This document shows, piece by piece, positions 7,221-12,347 of a DNA stretch of 12,413 bases. Both the position numbers and the translations under genes were made by a program. Source of the DNA: CAZCZU01 sp964503475 (GTDB lineage: Bacteria; Pseudomonadota; Zetaproteobacteria; Mariprofundales; Mariprofundaceae); NCBI GenBank assembly GCA_964503475.1, contig CAZCZU010000059.1, positions 1-12,413 of the forward strand, written 5' to 3'. The notes under the pieces were generated by a model that was not told where the DNA came from, ran no database searches, and saw only the letters and a list, made by a program, of their open reading frames with translations. Each line of letters starts with the position of its first letter. Position 1 is the first letter of the stretch.

Positions 7221-7802
7221 TCAGACTTTAACCAGGCCGGAGAAGCCCAGGAACGCCAGCGACATCATGCCCGCGGTAATCAGTGAGATGGCCGAGCCCT
7301 TGAAGGCCTCCGGCACCGGTGCCCCCTCCAGGCGCTCGCGCAGGCCTGAGAAGAGGATCAGTACCAGGGCAAAGCCGGCCGCAGCGCCGAAGCCGTACAG
7401 GGCCGAGGCGAGGAAGCTATGCTCCTGCTGCACGTTAAGCAGGGCCACGCCGAGCACGGCGCAGTTGGTGGTGATCAGCGGCAGGTAGATGCCCAGCCCC
7501 TGGTAGAGCACCGGGCTCACCTTGTGGATCATCATCTCGATGAACTGCACCAGCACGGCGATGATCAGGATGAAAAAGATGGTCTGCAGGTAGAGCAGGT
7601 CGAGCGGGATCAGCACGTACTGCTGCACCAGCCACGAGGCGGTCGAGGCGAGCGTCATGACGAACATGACGGCAAACGACATGCCGATGGCGGTCTCGGT
7701 CTTGCCCGATACACCGAGGAACGGACAGATGCCGAGGAACTTGGTCAACACGTAGTTATTGACCAGCACGGCGGAGAGCAGGATGACGGCGAATTCGCTC
7801 AT
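7221..7802 (-). CDS. rnfA: Rnf electron transport complex subunit A
   Basis: A 193-residue polytopic membrane subunit, the same length as E. coli RsxA. The start MSEFAVILLSAVLVNNYVL is the classic family N terminus, so I place it at 7802 although the frame stays open to an ATG at 7853. FLGICPFLGVSG (Cys26) and TTNCAVLGVALL (Cys114) are the cysteines that with RnfE hold the intramembrane [2Fe-2S] cluster. This is the first gene of the operon. No clear Shine-Dalgarno sequence precedes the ATG, and a good -10 box (7811-7816) lies so close that the transcript may be nearly leaderless. Confidence 0.96.
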   Translation of the reverse strand: MSEFAVILLSAVLVNNYVLTKFLGICPFLGVSGKTETAIGMSFAVMFVMTLASTASWLVQQYVLIPLDLLYLQTIFFILIIAVLVQFIEMMIHKVSPVLYQGLGIYLPLITTNCAVLGVALLNVQQEHSFLASALYGFGAAAGFALVLILFSGLRERLEGAPVPEAFKGSAISLITAGMMSLAFLGFSGLVKV

Positions 7803-7810
7803 GACGGCGC

Positions 7811-7839
7811 AGTATAGAGAGCAGGGCCGGGCAGGTACA
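7811..7839 (-). promoter_or_regulatory. Candidate sigma70-type promoter of the rnf operon
   Basis: On the minus strand TATACT (7811-7816) matches five of six -10 positions. TGTACC (7834-7839) is a weak -35 with the ideal 17-nt spacer. Transcription from it would start only a few bases before the rnfA ATG, implying a very short or absent leader, which fits the missing Shine-Dalgarno sequence. The weak -35 and the palindrome just upstream suggest an activated promoter (inference). Confidence 0.35.
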
Positions 7840-7850
7840 CCGCCGATACG

Positions 7851-7866
7851 CACATTTATAAATGTG
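7851..7866. promoter_or_regulatory. Perfect 16-bp palindrome, possible operator
   Basis: CACATTTATAAATGTG is identical to its own reverse complement. It sits 12 nt upstream of the candidate rnfA -35 box, a position suited to a dimeric regulator acting on rnf and perhaps on mrp. It does not match the consensus sites of FNR (TTGAT-N4-ATCAA), CRP or LexA, so the regulator is unassigned. Confidence 0.45.
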
Positions 7867-8040
7867 TGTTTCTTCGGATTATTTCATGCTTATTTGCTAA
7901 TGGGATGGCTCTGCTTCCGGGCTGATACTTGACAGAAATGGTCGGGTTTACACCATCGGGGCATCGAAACGGGAAGCGCCCGCATGGATGGCTTCATATT
8001 GCGTCACCCGCACATGGCTCCGGGTTGGCCTGCGAATTGC

Positions 8041-8080
8041 TCCGGATTGCTCTGGATTGCTCCGGATTGCTCCGGATTGC
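8041..8080 (+). repeat. Four tandem 10-bp repeats upstream of mrp
   Basis: Four consecutive units TCCGGATTGC, TCTGGATTGC, TCCGGATTGC, TCCGGATTGC, preceded by a degenerate half-match (GAATTGC, 8034-8040). One unit equals about one helical turn, so a bound protein would meet all copies on the same DNA face. Copy number may vary by slippage. No spacers are present, so it is not a CRISPR. Confidence 0.9.
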
Positions 8081-8108
8081 CCGCGTAAGCGAACCGCCCG
8101 TTTTTTTT
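8073..8108 (+). terminator. Weak hairpin plus T8 tract in the mrp leader
   Basis: The last repeat copy (CGGATTGC, 8073-8080) can pair with GCGAACCG (8089-8096), leaving one mismatch and one G-T wobble around an 8-nt loop. Four bases later comes a run of eight T (8101-8108). The layout resembles an intrinsic terminator or attenuator ahead of mrp, but the stem is weak and the CCCG spacer before the T-run is atypical. Confidence 0.25.
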
Positions 8109-8110
8109 AC

Positions 8111-8116
8111 AGGAGG
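8111..8116 (+). promoter_or_regulatory. Ribosome-binding site of mrp
   Basis: AGGAGG is a full-consensus Shine-Dalgarno sequence 5 nt before the ATG at 8122, fixing the start of the Mrp/ApbC protein and implying efficient translation. Confidence 0.85.
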
Positions 8117-8121
8117 CCTTC

Positions 8122-9195
8122 ATGGCATTGACCGAACAGCAGGTGCTCGAGGCACTGAAGACGATCATCGATCCCGATTTCCGTAAGGACATCGTCAGCC
8201 TCGGCTTCGTCAAGGATGTGCGTATCGAGGGGGGGACGGTCGGCTTTACCATCGAACTGACCACGCTGGCCTGCCCGGTGAAAGAGGAGTTTCGCCGCCA
8301 GGCCGAAGAGGCAGTCGGCGCGCTGGACGGTGTCGAGAAGGTGAACGTGAACATGACCTCGCGTGTGCAGGGGGGCAGTGCTCCCGGCAAGCAGGCGATT
8401 CCCGGTGTGAAGAACATCATCGCCGTCGCCTCCGGCAAGGGCGGGGTGGGCAAATCGACCACGGCGGTCAATCTGGCCGTGGCGCTGGGGCAGACGGGTG
8501 CGCGCGTCGGCCTGCTCGATGCCGATATCTACGGCCCCTCGGTGCCGCAGCTGATGGGGCTGGCCGGGCGCAAGCCGGAGGCGGATGAGAAGCAGCTCTA
8601 TCCGCTGGAGAACTACGGCATCAAGAGTATCTCGATCGGCTATCTGGTCGACGATGCCCAGGCGATGATCTGGCGCGGGCCGATGGTCTCCGGTGCCGTG
8701 ATGCAGCTGCTCAACGATGTCGCCTGGGGCGAGCTCGATTATCTGGTCATCGACATGCCGCCCGGCACCGGCGACATCCACCTGACCCTGGCCCAGAAGG
8801 TGCCGCTCACCGCCGCCGTGGTGGTGACCACGCCGCAGGATATTGCCCTGATCGACTGCAAGAAGGGCATCACCATGTTCGACAAGGTGAATGTGCCCAC
8901 ACTGGGCATCGTCGAGAACATGAGTGTCTTCGTCTGCCCGCACTGCGGCGGCGAGAGCCATATCTTTGCCACGGGCGGAGCCGCACGTCTGGCGGAGGAG
9001 AACAAGGTGGAGGTGCTGGCCGAGATTCCGCTCGATATCAGGATTCGCGAGGCCTCGGACAGTGGCGCCCCGATCGTGGCGGCCGCTCCCGATTCGACGG
9101 AGGCGGAGGCCTACCGCAAGCTGGCAGGTGCCGTGGCTAGCAAGGTGAGCGTGCTCAACAGCCGCAAGATCGATATTCCGGTGGTGATGGGCTAG
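8122..9195 (+). CDS. apbC: Mrp/ApbC Fe-S cluster carrier ATPase
   Basis: A 357-residue cytoplasmic P-loop ATPase of the Mrp/NBP35/ApbC family that binds and delivers 4Fe-4S clusters. An N-terminal MIP18-type domain (about 1-80, IIDPDFRKDIVSLGFV) precedes the ATPase domain. The latter has the deviant Walker A GKGGVGKST (105-113), LLDADIYGPSVPQLMG (131-146), the GDIHLTLAQ region, and the CPHCGG motif (Cys272, Cys275) that holds a cluster across the dimer interface. Length and domain order are standard. It is transcribed alone and divergently from rnf. In enteric bacteria apbC defects disturb Fe-S-dependent thiamine synthesis; the same phenotype class has been linked to rseC, also in this window. 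Confidence 0.96.
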   Translation: MALTEQQVLEALKTIIDPDFRKDIVSLGFVKDVRIEGGTVGFTIELTTLACPVKEEFRRQAEEAVGALDGVEKVNVNMTSRVQGGSAPGKQAIPGVKNIIAVASGKGGVGKSTTAVNLAVALGQTGARVGLLDADIYGPSVPQLMGLAGRKPEADEKQLYPLENYGIKSISIGYLVDDAQAMIWRGPMVSGAVMQLLNDVAWGELDYLVIDMPPGTGDIHLTLAQKVPLTAAVVVTTPQDIALIDCKKGITMFDKVNVPTLGIVENMSVFVCPHCGGESHIFATGGAARLAEENKVEVLAEIPLDIRIREASDSGAPIVAAAPDSTEAEAYRKLAGAVASKVSVLNSRKIDIPVVMG

Positions 9196-9259
9196 AGCCC
9201 TGCCGCCATTTGCGTGCAGGCGGGAATCCATGCTTTCCTGCTTCCCCGCTGGCAGCCTG

Positions 9260-9328
9260 CCGATTTTGAAGCTGTAAAAACGGCGAAGAGCAGCATAGTC
9301 GCGACCGGTTTTGCAGCTTTAAAATCGG
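9260..9328. repeat. Pair of related 24-bp imperfect palindromes
   Basis: Unit 1 (9260-9283) runs from CCGATTTT through a central AGCT to AAAACGG; unit 2 (9305-9328) runs from CCGGTTTT through AGCT to AAAATCGG. The reverse complement of unit 1 matches unit 2 at about 21 of 24 positions. Because each unit is itself nearly palindromic, they are also direct repeats. They may be REP-like repeats or a two-site operator; the convergent-gene location favours the former. Confidence 0.6.
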
Positions 9329-9371
9329 GCACCCGCAGGGCGGCTGGTCTCCGGGGTGCCTTTCTTTGGTT

Positions 9372-9393
9372 CTTTCTTGGGCAAGCAAGAAAG
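9372..9393. repeat. CTTTCTTG/CAAGAAAG hairpin element
   Basis: Perfect 8-bp arms (9372-9379 and 9386-9393) flank GGCAAG, inside a purine/pyrimidine-biased tract beginning CTTTCTTTGGTTCTTTC at about 9360. Sequences of the type 'CTTTCTTTGGTTACTTTC...GGCAAGCAA' are, to my recollection, common interspersed intergenic elements in many proteobacterial genomes. Confidence 0.5.
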
Positions 9394-9475
9394 AATAAAT
9401 GGATTTTGTATTGCTCCAAACGTGGCTGGGGACCTGATCAGGTTCGGCCTTTCCAGCACCGCACCCCCATCCTGA

Positions 9476-9498
9476 CCTTCCCCCTGCCAGGGGGAAGG
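9476..9498. repeat. Perfect 11-bp-arm hairpin (REP-like), possible 3'-end structure
   Basis: CCTTCCCCCTG and CAGGGGGAAGG are exact complements separated by one base, and partial complementarity extends outward (CATCCTGA against AATGATG). It lies 35 nt after the acylphosphatase stop and could block exonucleases or end transcription for the nadB operon. No T-run follows, so an intrinsic terminator is not supported. Confidence 0.6.
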
Positions 9499-9532
9499 AA
9501 TGATGAAATCCCGCCTGTGCAGGATATGACGG

Positions 9533-9808
9533 TCAGTAGCGTACGGCGAAGCCGGTGAGGGTGTCATCGACGGCTGCATCACGCACGTCGATGGCATCCA
9601 CACGGGCGGCCGGTGGCCCATGCTTCAGCCAGGCGAGCATTGCCTGCAGCGCTTTCTCTTCACCCTGTACGAAGGCCTCGACGCTGCCATCCGGGCAGTT
9701 GCGTACCCAGCCATAGATGCCCCGTTCGCGTGCTTCGTCCACGGTGCTCTGGCGAAAGAAGACCCCCTGCACGCGGCCGATGACACGCACCGAGACAGCA
9801 CGGGTCAC
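9533..9808 (-). CDS. acyP: Acylphosphatase
   Basis: A 91-residue acylphosphatase, which hydrolyses the carboxyl-phosphate bond of acyl phosphates such as carbamoyl or 1,3-bisphosphoglyceryl phosphate. The signature GRVQGVFFRQ carries the phosphate-binding Arg19. GWVRNCPDGSVEAFVQGE carries the catalytic Asn37. The C-terminal FAVRY is typical. The best start is GTG at 9808, which overlaps the nadB stop as GTGA and gives a normal-length protein (VTRAVSVRVIGRVQ). The frame is open further upstream, but that lies inside nadB in another phase. Translational coupling to nadB is likely; no direct metabolic reason for the pairing is evident. Confidence 0.92.
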   Translation of the reverse strand: MTRAVSVRVIGRVQGVFFRQSTVDEARERGIYGWVRNCPDGSVEAFVQGEEKALQAMLAWLKHGPPAARVDAIDVRDAAVDDTLTGFAVRY

Positions 9809-11394
9809 GCCATCGGCTCCAGAATGGTGTCGATGGCTTTCCCGCGCGTGTTCGGGTAATCGGTGGAGTAGTGCAGGCCGCGCGATTCGTGGCGTTGCTG
9901 GGCGCTGCGCACCATCAGGTCGGCCACCAGCGACAGGTTGCGCAGCTCGACCAGGTCGCGGCTGATCGGATGCTGCCAGTAGTAGCTGGCGATCTCCTCC
10001 TGGATCACGGTCAGGCGGCGGCGGGCCCTGCGCAGGCGCTCGTTGGAGCGCACGATGCCGACATAGTTGGACATCGTGGCGCGAATCTCGTCCCAGTTCT
10101 GTTTGATCTGTACCCGCTCCGTCTCCGGTACTACGCCGGAGTCGTCCCAGGCCGGCAGCTCCGGTACCGGTTCCGTCGTGCCTGTATGGATGATGGCATC
10201 GGTACACTGCTCGGCCATCACCAGGCACTCGAGCAGCGAGTTGCTGGCCAGGCGATTGGCGCCGTGCAGGCCGGTGCAGGCCGACTCGCCGATGACAAAC
10301 AGCGATTCGATATTGGTGCGTCCGGCCACGTCCGTCTTCACGCCGCCGCACATGTAGTGCGCCGCCGGTACTACCGGTACCGGTTCGCGGGTCATGTCGA
10401 TATTCAGATGCAGCAGGCGACTATGGATGGTGGGGAAGTGATCGCGGATCGTCTCCTCGCCCAGCGGCCGTGCATCGAGAAACATGCAGTCGCGGCCCTG
10501 TTTCTTCATCTCATGGTCGATGGCGCGGGCCACGACATCACGCGGCGCCAGCTCGCCGCGCTCGTCGTAGTCGAAAACAAAGCGGCGGCCGCCGGCATCG
10601 ACCAGATGCGCACCCTCGCCGCGCAGCGCCTCGCTGAGCAGCAGGGTGGGGGCTTCGGGGTGGTAGAGGCAGGTGGGGTGAAACTGCATGAACTCCAGGT
10701 TCATTACCGGGCAGCCGGCGCGCCAGGCCATGGCGATGCCGTCGCCGGTGGCCGGGTGCGGGTTGGAGGTAAACATGTACACCTTGCCGGCCCCGCCGGT
10801 GGCCAGGATGGTTTGGCTGGCCGAGATGGTGATGATGCTTTCATCTTCGCTGAGCAGGTAGGCGCCGAGGCAGCGGTTGGCGCCATCGAAGCGGCCGAGC
10901 CTGCGGCTGGTGATCAGGTCGATGGCGGTGTGGCGGCGCAGGCAGGCGATGTTCGGGTGGTTTTGTACATGGCTCAAAAGCGCCTCGCCGATCGCTTTGC
11001 CGGTCGAATCCTTGGCGTGGGCGATGCGGCGCTGGCTGTGGCCGCCCTCGCGGGTCAGGTGCAGTTCGCCCTCTTTCATGTCGAAGGCGGTGCCCAGCTC
11101 GATCAGCTCCTCGATGATGTGCCGCCCTTCGGAGACGATGGCGCGCACCACATCCTCATGGCAGAGGCCGGCGCCGGCCGTGATCGTATCGGCGATATGG
11201 GCCTCGATCGTGTCTTCCGAGGCGGTCACGGCGGCGATGCCGCCCTGGGCCTGGTAGGTGTTGGACTGGGTGAAGTCCCCCTTGTTGATGATGGCGACGC
11301 TGCCGTGCCCGGCCAGTCGCCAGGCGGCGAGCAGGCCTGCGGCGCCGCTGCCGATGATCAGGTAGTCGTAGTGTGCGGATTCAGTATGGCCCAT
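9805..11394 (-). CDS. nadB: L-aspartate oxidase
   Basis: A 529-residue FAD enzyme of the succinate dehydrogenase/fumarate reductase flavoprotein family. It oxidises L-aspartate to iminoaspartate, which the Fe-S protein NadA condenses to quinolinate for NAD synthesis. The FAD Rossmann motif IIGSGAAGLLAA (13-24), SNTYQAQGGIAA (44-55), the active-site segment HLTREGGHSQRRI (112-124), MQFHPTCLY (236-244), EALRGEGAHLVD (255-266), PRDVVARAI with Arg290, HYMCGGVKTD (346-355) and HGANRLASNSLLECLV (377-392) are all intact, and the length is standard. The ATG at 11394 lies only 44 nt from the divergent rseC-like gene. No strong Shine-Dalgarno sequence is seen. nadA is not in this window. Confidence 0.97.
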   Translation of the reverse strand: MGHTESAHYDYLIIGSGAAGLLAAWRLAGHGSVAIINKGDFTQSNTYQAQGGIAAVTASEDTIEAHIADTITAGAGLCHEDVVRAIVSEGRHIIEELIELGTAFDMKEGELHLTREGGHSQRRIAHAKDSTGKAIGEALLSHVQNHPNIACLRRHTAIDLITSRRLGRFDGANRCLGAYLLSEDESIITISASQTILATGGAGKVYMFTSNPHPATGDGIAMAWRAGCPVMNLEFMQFHPTCLYHPEAPTLLLSEALRGEGAHLVDAGGRRFVFDYDERGELAPRDVVARAIDHEMKKQGRDCMFLDARPLGEETIRDHFPTIHSRLLHLNIDMTREPVPVVPAAHYMCGGVKTDVAGRTNIESLFVIGESACTGLHGANRLASNSLLECLVMAEQCTDAIIHTGTTEPVPELPAWDDSGVVPETERVQIKQNWDEIRATMSNYVGIVRSNERLRRARRRLTVIQEEIASYYWQHPISRDLVELRNLSLVADLMVRSAQQRHESRGLHYSTDYPNTRGKAIDTILEPMA

Positions 11395-11438
11395 ATCGGC
11401 AGTTTACTGCCTGATGCCTTTTTTGGTAGGTTGGGTAA
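11395..11438. promoter_or_regulatory. Compact divergent nadB/rseC control region
   Basis: Only 44 nt separate the two ATG codons, so the promoters must overlap the genes or each other. It contains GGCAGTTTACTGCC (11398-11411), a palindrome with 6-bp arms and a two-base centre that begins 3 nt from the nadB start, where a repressor could act. AGGTTGGG at about 11428-11435 may serve as the rseC ribosome-binding site. I cannot assign a regulator. Confidence 0.35.
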
Positions 11439-11882
11439 ATGGATCAGATTCTGACGGTAATTCGACTGGAGGGTGACCAGGCTGTTTTGCACGGCGAGCG
11501 TGCCTCGTCCTGCGGCTCCTGCGCCGGCAAAAGCTCCTGCAGCACGCTGGGCAGCTGGAAGCAGCGGACTATCGAATTGCGCGTGCCCAACGAAATCGGT
11601 GCCGCTGTCGGTGATGAGGTGGTGGTGCGCATGCCGGATGGCCTGCTGCTCAAGATCGCCTGGCGCCTCTACGGCATGCCGATGGCCGTCTTCTTCTTCG
11701 CCGGCCTGTTCCTCTACCAGTTCGCCACCGCCCAGGGTGCCGCCAACCCGGATCTCTGGGCCGTACTCGGCGGTCTCGCCGCCATGGGCGCCACCTATTT
11801 CTCTATCTGGCGCCGTTCCCGCCGCGACTCGCAGCCACTCGATCTGCGCATGGTTGATATCCATGCGCGCGCCGTTCGATAA
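11439..11882 (+). CDS. rseC: RseC/MucC family membrane protein
   Basis: A 147-residue protein. The N-terminal cytoplasmic part carries the family's cysteine cluster CGSCAGKSSC (Cys25, Cys28, Cys34), likely a metal or Fe-S site. This is followed by IELRVPNEIGAAVGDEVVVRMPDG and two membrane helices (about 72-95 and 105-124). In E. coli RseC works with the Rsx (Rnf) complex to keep SoxR reduced, and it sits in the rpoE-rseA-rseB-rseC operon. Here it is separated from rpoE, rseA and rseB and stands next to nadB, the usual neighbour of rpoE in enteric bacteria. Its TAA stop (11880-11882) lies inside the outer core of the adjoining attC-like site. Confidence 0.9.
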   Translation: MDQILTVIRLEGDQAVLHGERASSCGSCAGKSSCSTLGSWKQRTIELRVPNEIGAAVGDEVVVRMPDGLLLKIAWRLYGMPMAVFFFAGLFLYQFATAQGAANPDLWAVLGGLAAMGATYFSIWRRSRRDSQPLDLRMVDIHARAVR

Positions 11883-11946
11883 CGACCCAGCTCAGCCGAG
11901 GATGGCCGCAACGCGGCCTGACGTCGGCTGGAGCGCCGTGTTATGT
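11877..11946 (-). repeat. attC-like recombination site (integron), distal end of array
   Basis: Read on the minus strand: R'' ACATAAC (11946-11940), 5-nt spacer, L'' GCTCCAGCCGA (11934-11924), a central hairpin with perfect arms GGCCGC/GCGGCC (11904-11918), L' TCGGCTGAGC (11899-11890), 6-nt spacer, and R' GTTATCG (11883-11877). L'' and L' are complementary apart from one extra base in L'', the asymmetry that sets attC polarity. R'' and R' pair at 5 of 7 positions. This is the full R''-L''-loop-L'-R' plan of an attC site, oriented with the minus-strand cassette gene whose stop lies in R''. R' fits GTTRRRY imperfectly, as may happen at an array end. Confidence 0.72.
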
Positions 11947-12234
11947 GTTTTCATGCTTTCCTCCAAATTTAACAAATGGAAGTAAAATAAAGATGATTAT
12001 CAGTAATAGTGAGCTTAATACCATGAATGTGGTTATTGAGCTTGAGTATCTCTGATTTATACCTTGGACATACTCATTGCAAAAGTATGACTCGGGAGGC
12101 GGGGCGGTAATAAGTTCTGGCATAGATATAAAAAGAGCTAAGAACTGCAATGCAAATGCCGCAATTGCAACTAATGTTACGAGTATTTTTGCCACTTTGG
12201 CTTTAGTTATTACCATGTTCTCTTCAACACATAA
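11883..12234 (-). mobile_element. Complete integron gene cassette (about 352 bp)
   Basis: Taking the integrase crossover as the G^TT of each R' core, the cassette runs from 12234 to 11883 on the minus strand. The start codon is 18 nt inside the first boundary, and one gene fills it and ends in the R'' of its own attC, as in typical cassettes. Its base composition is clearly more AT-rich than the flanking genes. No integrase gene is in the window; by polarity intI and attI would lie to the right. Confidence 0.68.
11941..12216 (-). CDS. Cassette-encoded two-span membrane protein of unknown function
   Basis: A 91-residue protein. A basic N terminus (MVITKAKVAK) leads into a first membrane helix (about 10-32). 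A roughly 28-residue loop follows with PPPESYFCNEY and a single cysteine, then a second helix (about 60-82) and a short basic tail (KFGGKHENT). By charge the termini should be cytoplasmic and the loop periplasmic. The ATG at 12216 has GAAGAG a few bases upstream. The stop TAA is part of the attC R'' core ACATAAC. Composition differs from the GC-rich chromosomal genes. I do not recognise a family; small membrane proteins are common in chromosomal integrons. Confidence 0.72.
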   Translation of the reverse strand: MVITKAKVAKILVTLVAIAAFALQFLALFISMPELITAPPPESYFCNEYVQGINQRYSSSITTFMVLSSLLLIIIFILLPFVKFGGKHENT

Positions 12235-12288
12235 CGTTCAGCATAAGGGGCGCCGCGATAGCGAACGATCTTGATGCGCTTGTTAGAT
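12229..12288 (-). repeat. attC-like recombination site of the next cassette
   Basis: On the minus strand: R'' ATCTAAC (12288-12282), an exact RYYYAAC match; 4-nt spacer; L'' GCATCAAG (12277-12270); a loop region with a small CGC/GCG stem (12254-12263); L' CTTATGC (12247-12241); 5-nt spacer; R' GTTATGT (12235-12229). L'' and L' pair perfectly apart from one extra base in L'', giving the same polarity as the first site. Read on the plus strand the outer end is GTTAGAT, also a perfect GTTRRRY, so polarity rests on the extra base and the gene layout. Confidence 0.72.
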
Positions 12289-12336
12289 GACATTAAGCAC
12301 CACTATTAGCAGGACAGTAACAACGGTTGTTCCCAT
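12283..12336 (-). CDS. Possible 17-residue hydrophobic peptide ending in attC
   Basis: ATG at 12336 opens a 17-codon frame (MGTTVVTVLLIVVLNVI) whose TAA lies in R'' of the second attC-like site, the usual end of a cassette gene. It lacks a visible Shine-Dalgarno sequence, and TAA is always present in R'', so this may be chance or the last piece of a frame-disrupted gene. Confidence 0.25.
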   Translation of the reverse strand: MGTTVVTVLLIVVLNVI

Positions 12337-12347
12337 TACAAACAACA

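Larger units (their letters stand above)
7803..8121. other. Divergent control region between rnfA and mrp
   Basis: This 319-nt interval holds no gene I can support. From left to right it contains a candidate rnfA promoter (7811-7839, minus strand), a perfect 16-bp palindrome (7851-7866), an AT-rich stretch (about 7860-7905), an exact TTGACA hexamer at 7929-7934 on the plus strand without a convincing -10 at 16-18 nt, four 10-bp tandem repeats (8041-8080), a T8 tract (8101-8108) and the mrp ribosome-binding site. An open frame through 7929-8186 overlaps the mrp start and has no protein-like features. Confidence 0.7.
9196..9532. other. Non-coding interval of palindromic repeat units
   Basis: 337 nt between the mrp stop and the acylphosphatase stop, so it is flanked by two 3' ends. 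I see no protein gene. It is packed with inverted-repeat units: two related 24-bp imperfect palindromes (9260-9283, 9305-9328), a CTTTCTTG/CAAGAAAG hairpin (9372-9393) and a perfect 11-bp-arm hairpin (9476-9498). It also has a GCAGGCGGGAAT-like motif near 9217, with a diverged copy on the other strand near 9509-9522. This is the composition expected of REP-like mosaic elements. Confidence 0.7.

Noticed and set aside
7803..7853. An upstream ATG at 7853 extending RnfA by 17 residues
   Set aside because: The extension is not hydrophobic or family-like, while MSEFAVILL at 7802 matches the RnfA N terminus and gives the standard 193 residues.
7851..7866. Palindrome as an FNR, CRP or LexA site
   Set aside because: It lacks the TTGAT/ATCAA, TGTGA/TCACA and CTGT/ACAG half-sites, so only an unassigned operator is supported.
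8041..8080. Short tandem repeats as a CRISPR array
   Set aside because: Units are 10 bp, directly adjacent, with no spacers and no cas genes nearby.
7929..8186. Open frame across the mrp leader
   Set aside because: It overlaps the mrp start in another phase, includes the tandem repeats and has no Shine-Dalgarno sequence or protein features.
9871..11454. A 527-codon open frame on the plus strand antisense to nadB
   Set aside because: It is a compositional shadow of GC-rich nadB, reads as low-complexity Ala/Gly/Gln-rich sequence with no motif, and conflicts with a fully conserved enzyme on the other strand.
11439..11882. rseC itself as a plus-strand cassette gene
   Set aside because: The extra base in the inner arm sets the site's polarity to the minus strand, rseC has chromosomal base composition, and no attC core lies at its 5' end.
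11877..11946. The structured region after rseC as an ordinary terminator
   Set aside because: It has a strong central hairpin but no T-run on the plus strand, and the nested outer and inner complementary arms with matched spacers fit attC better.
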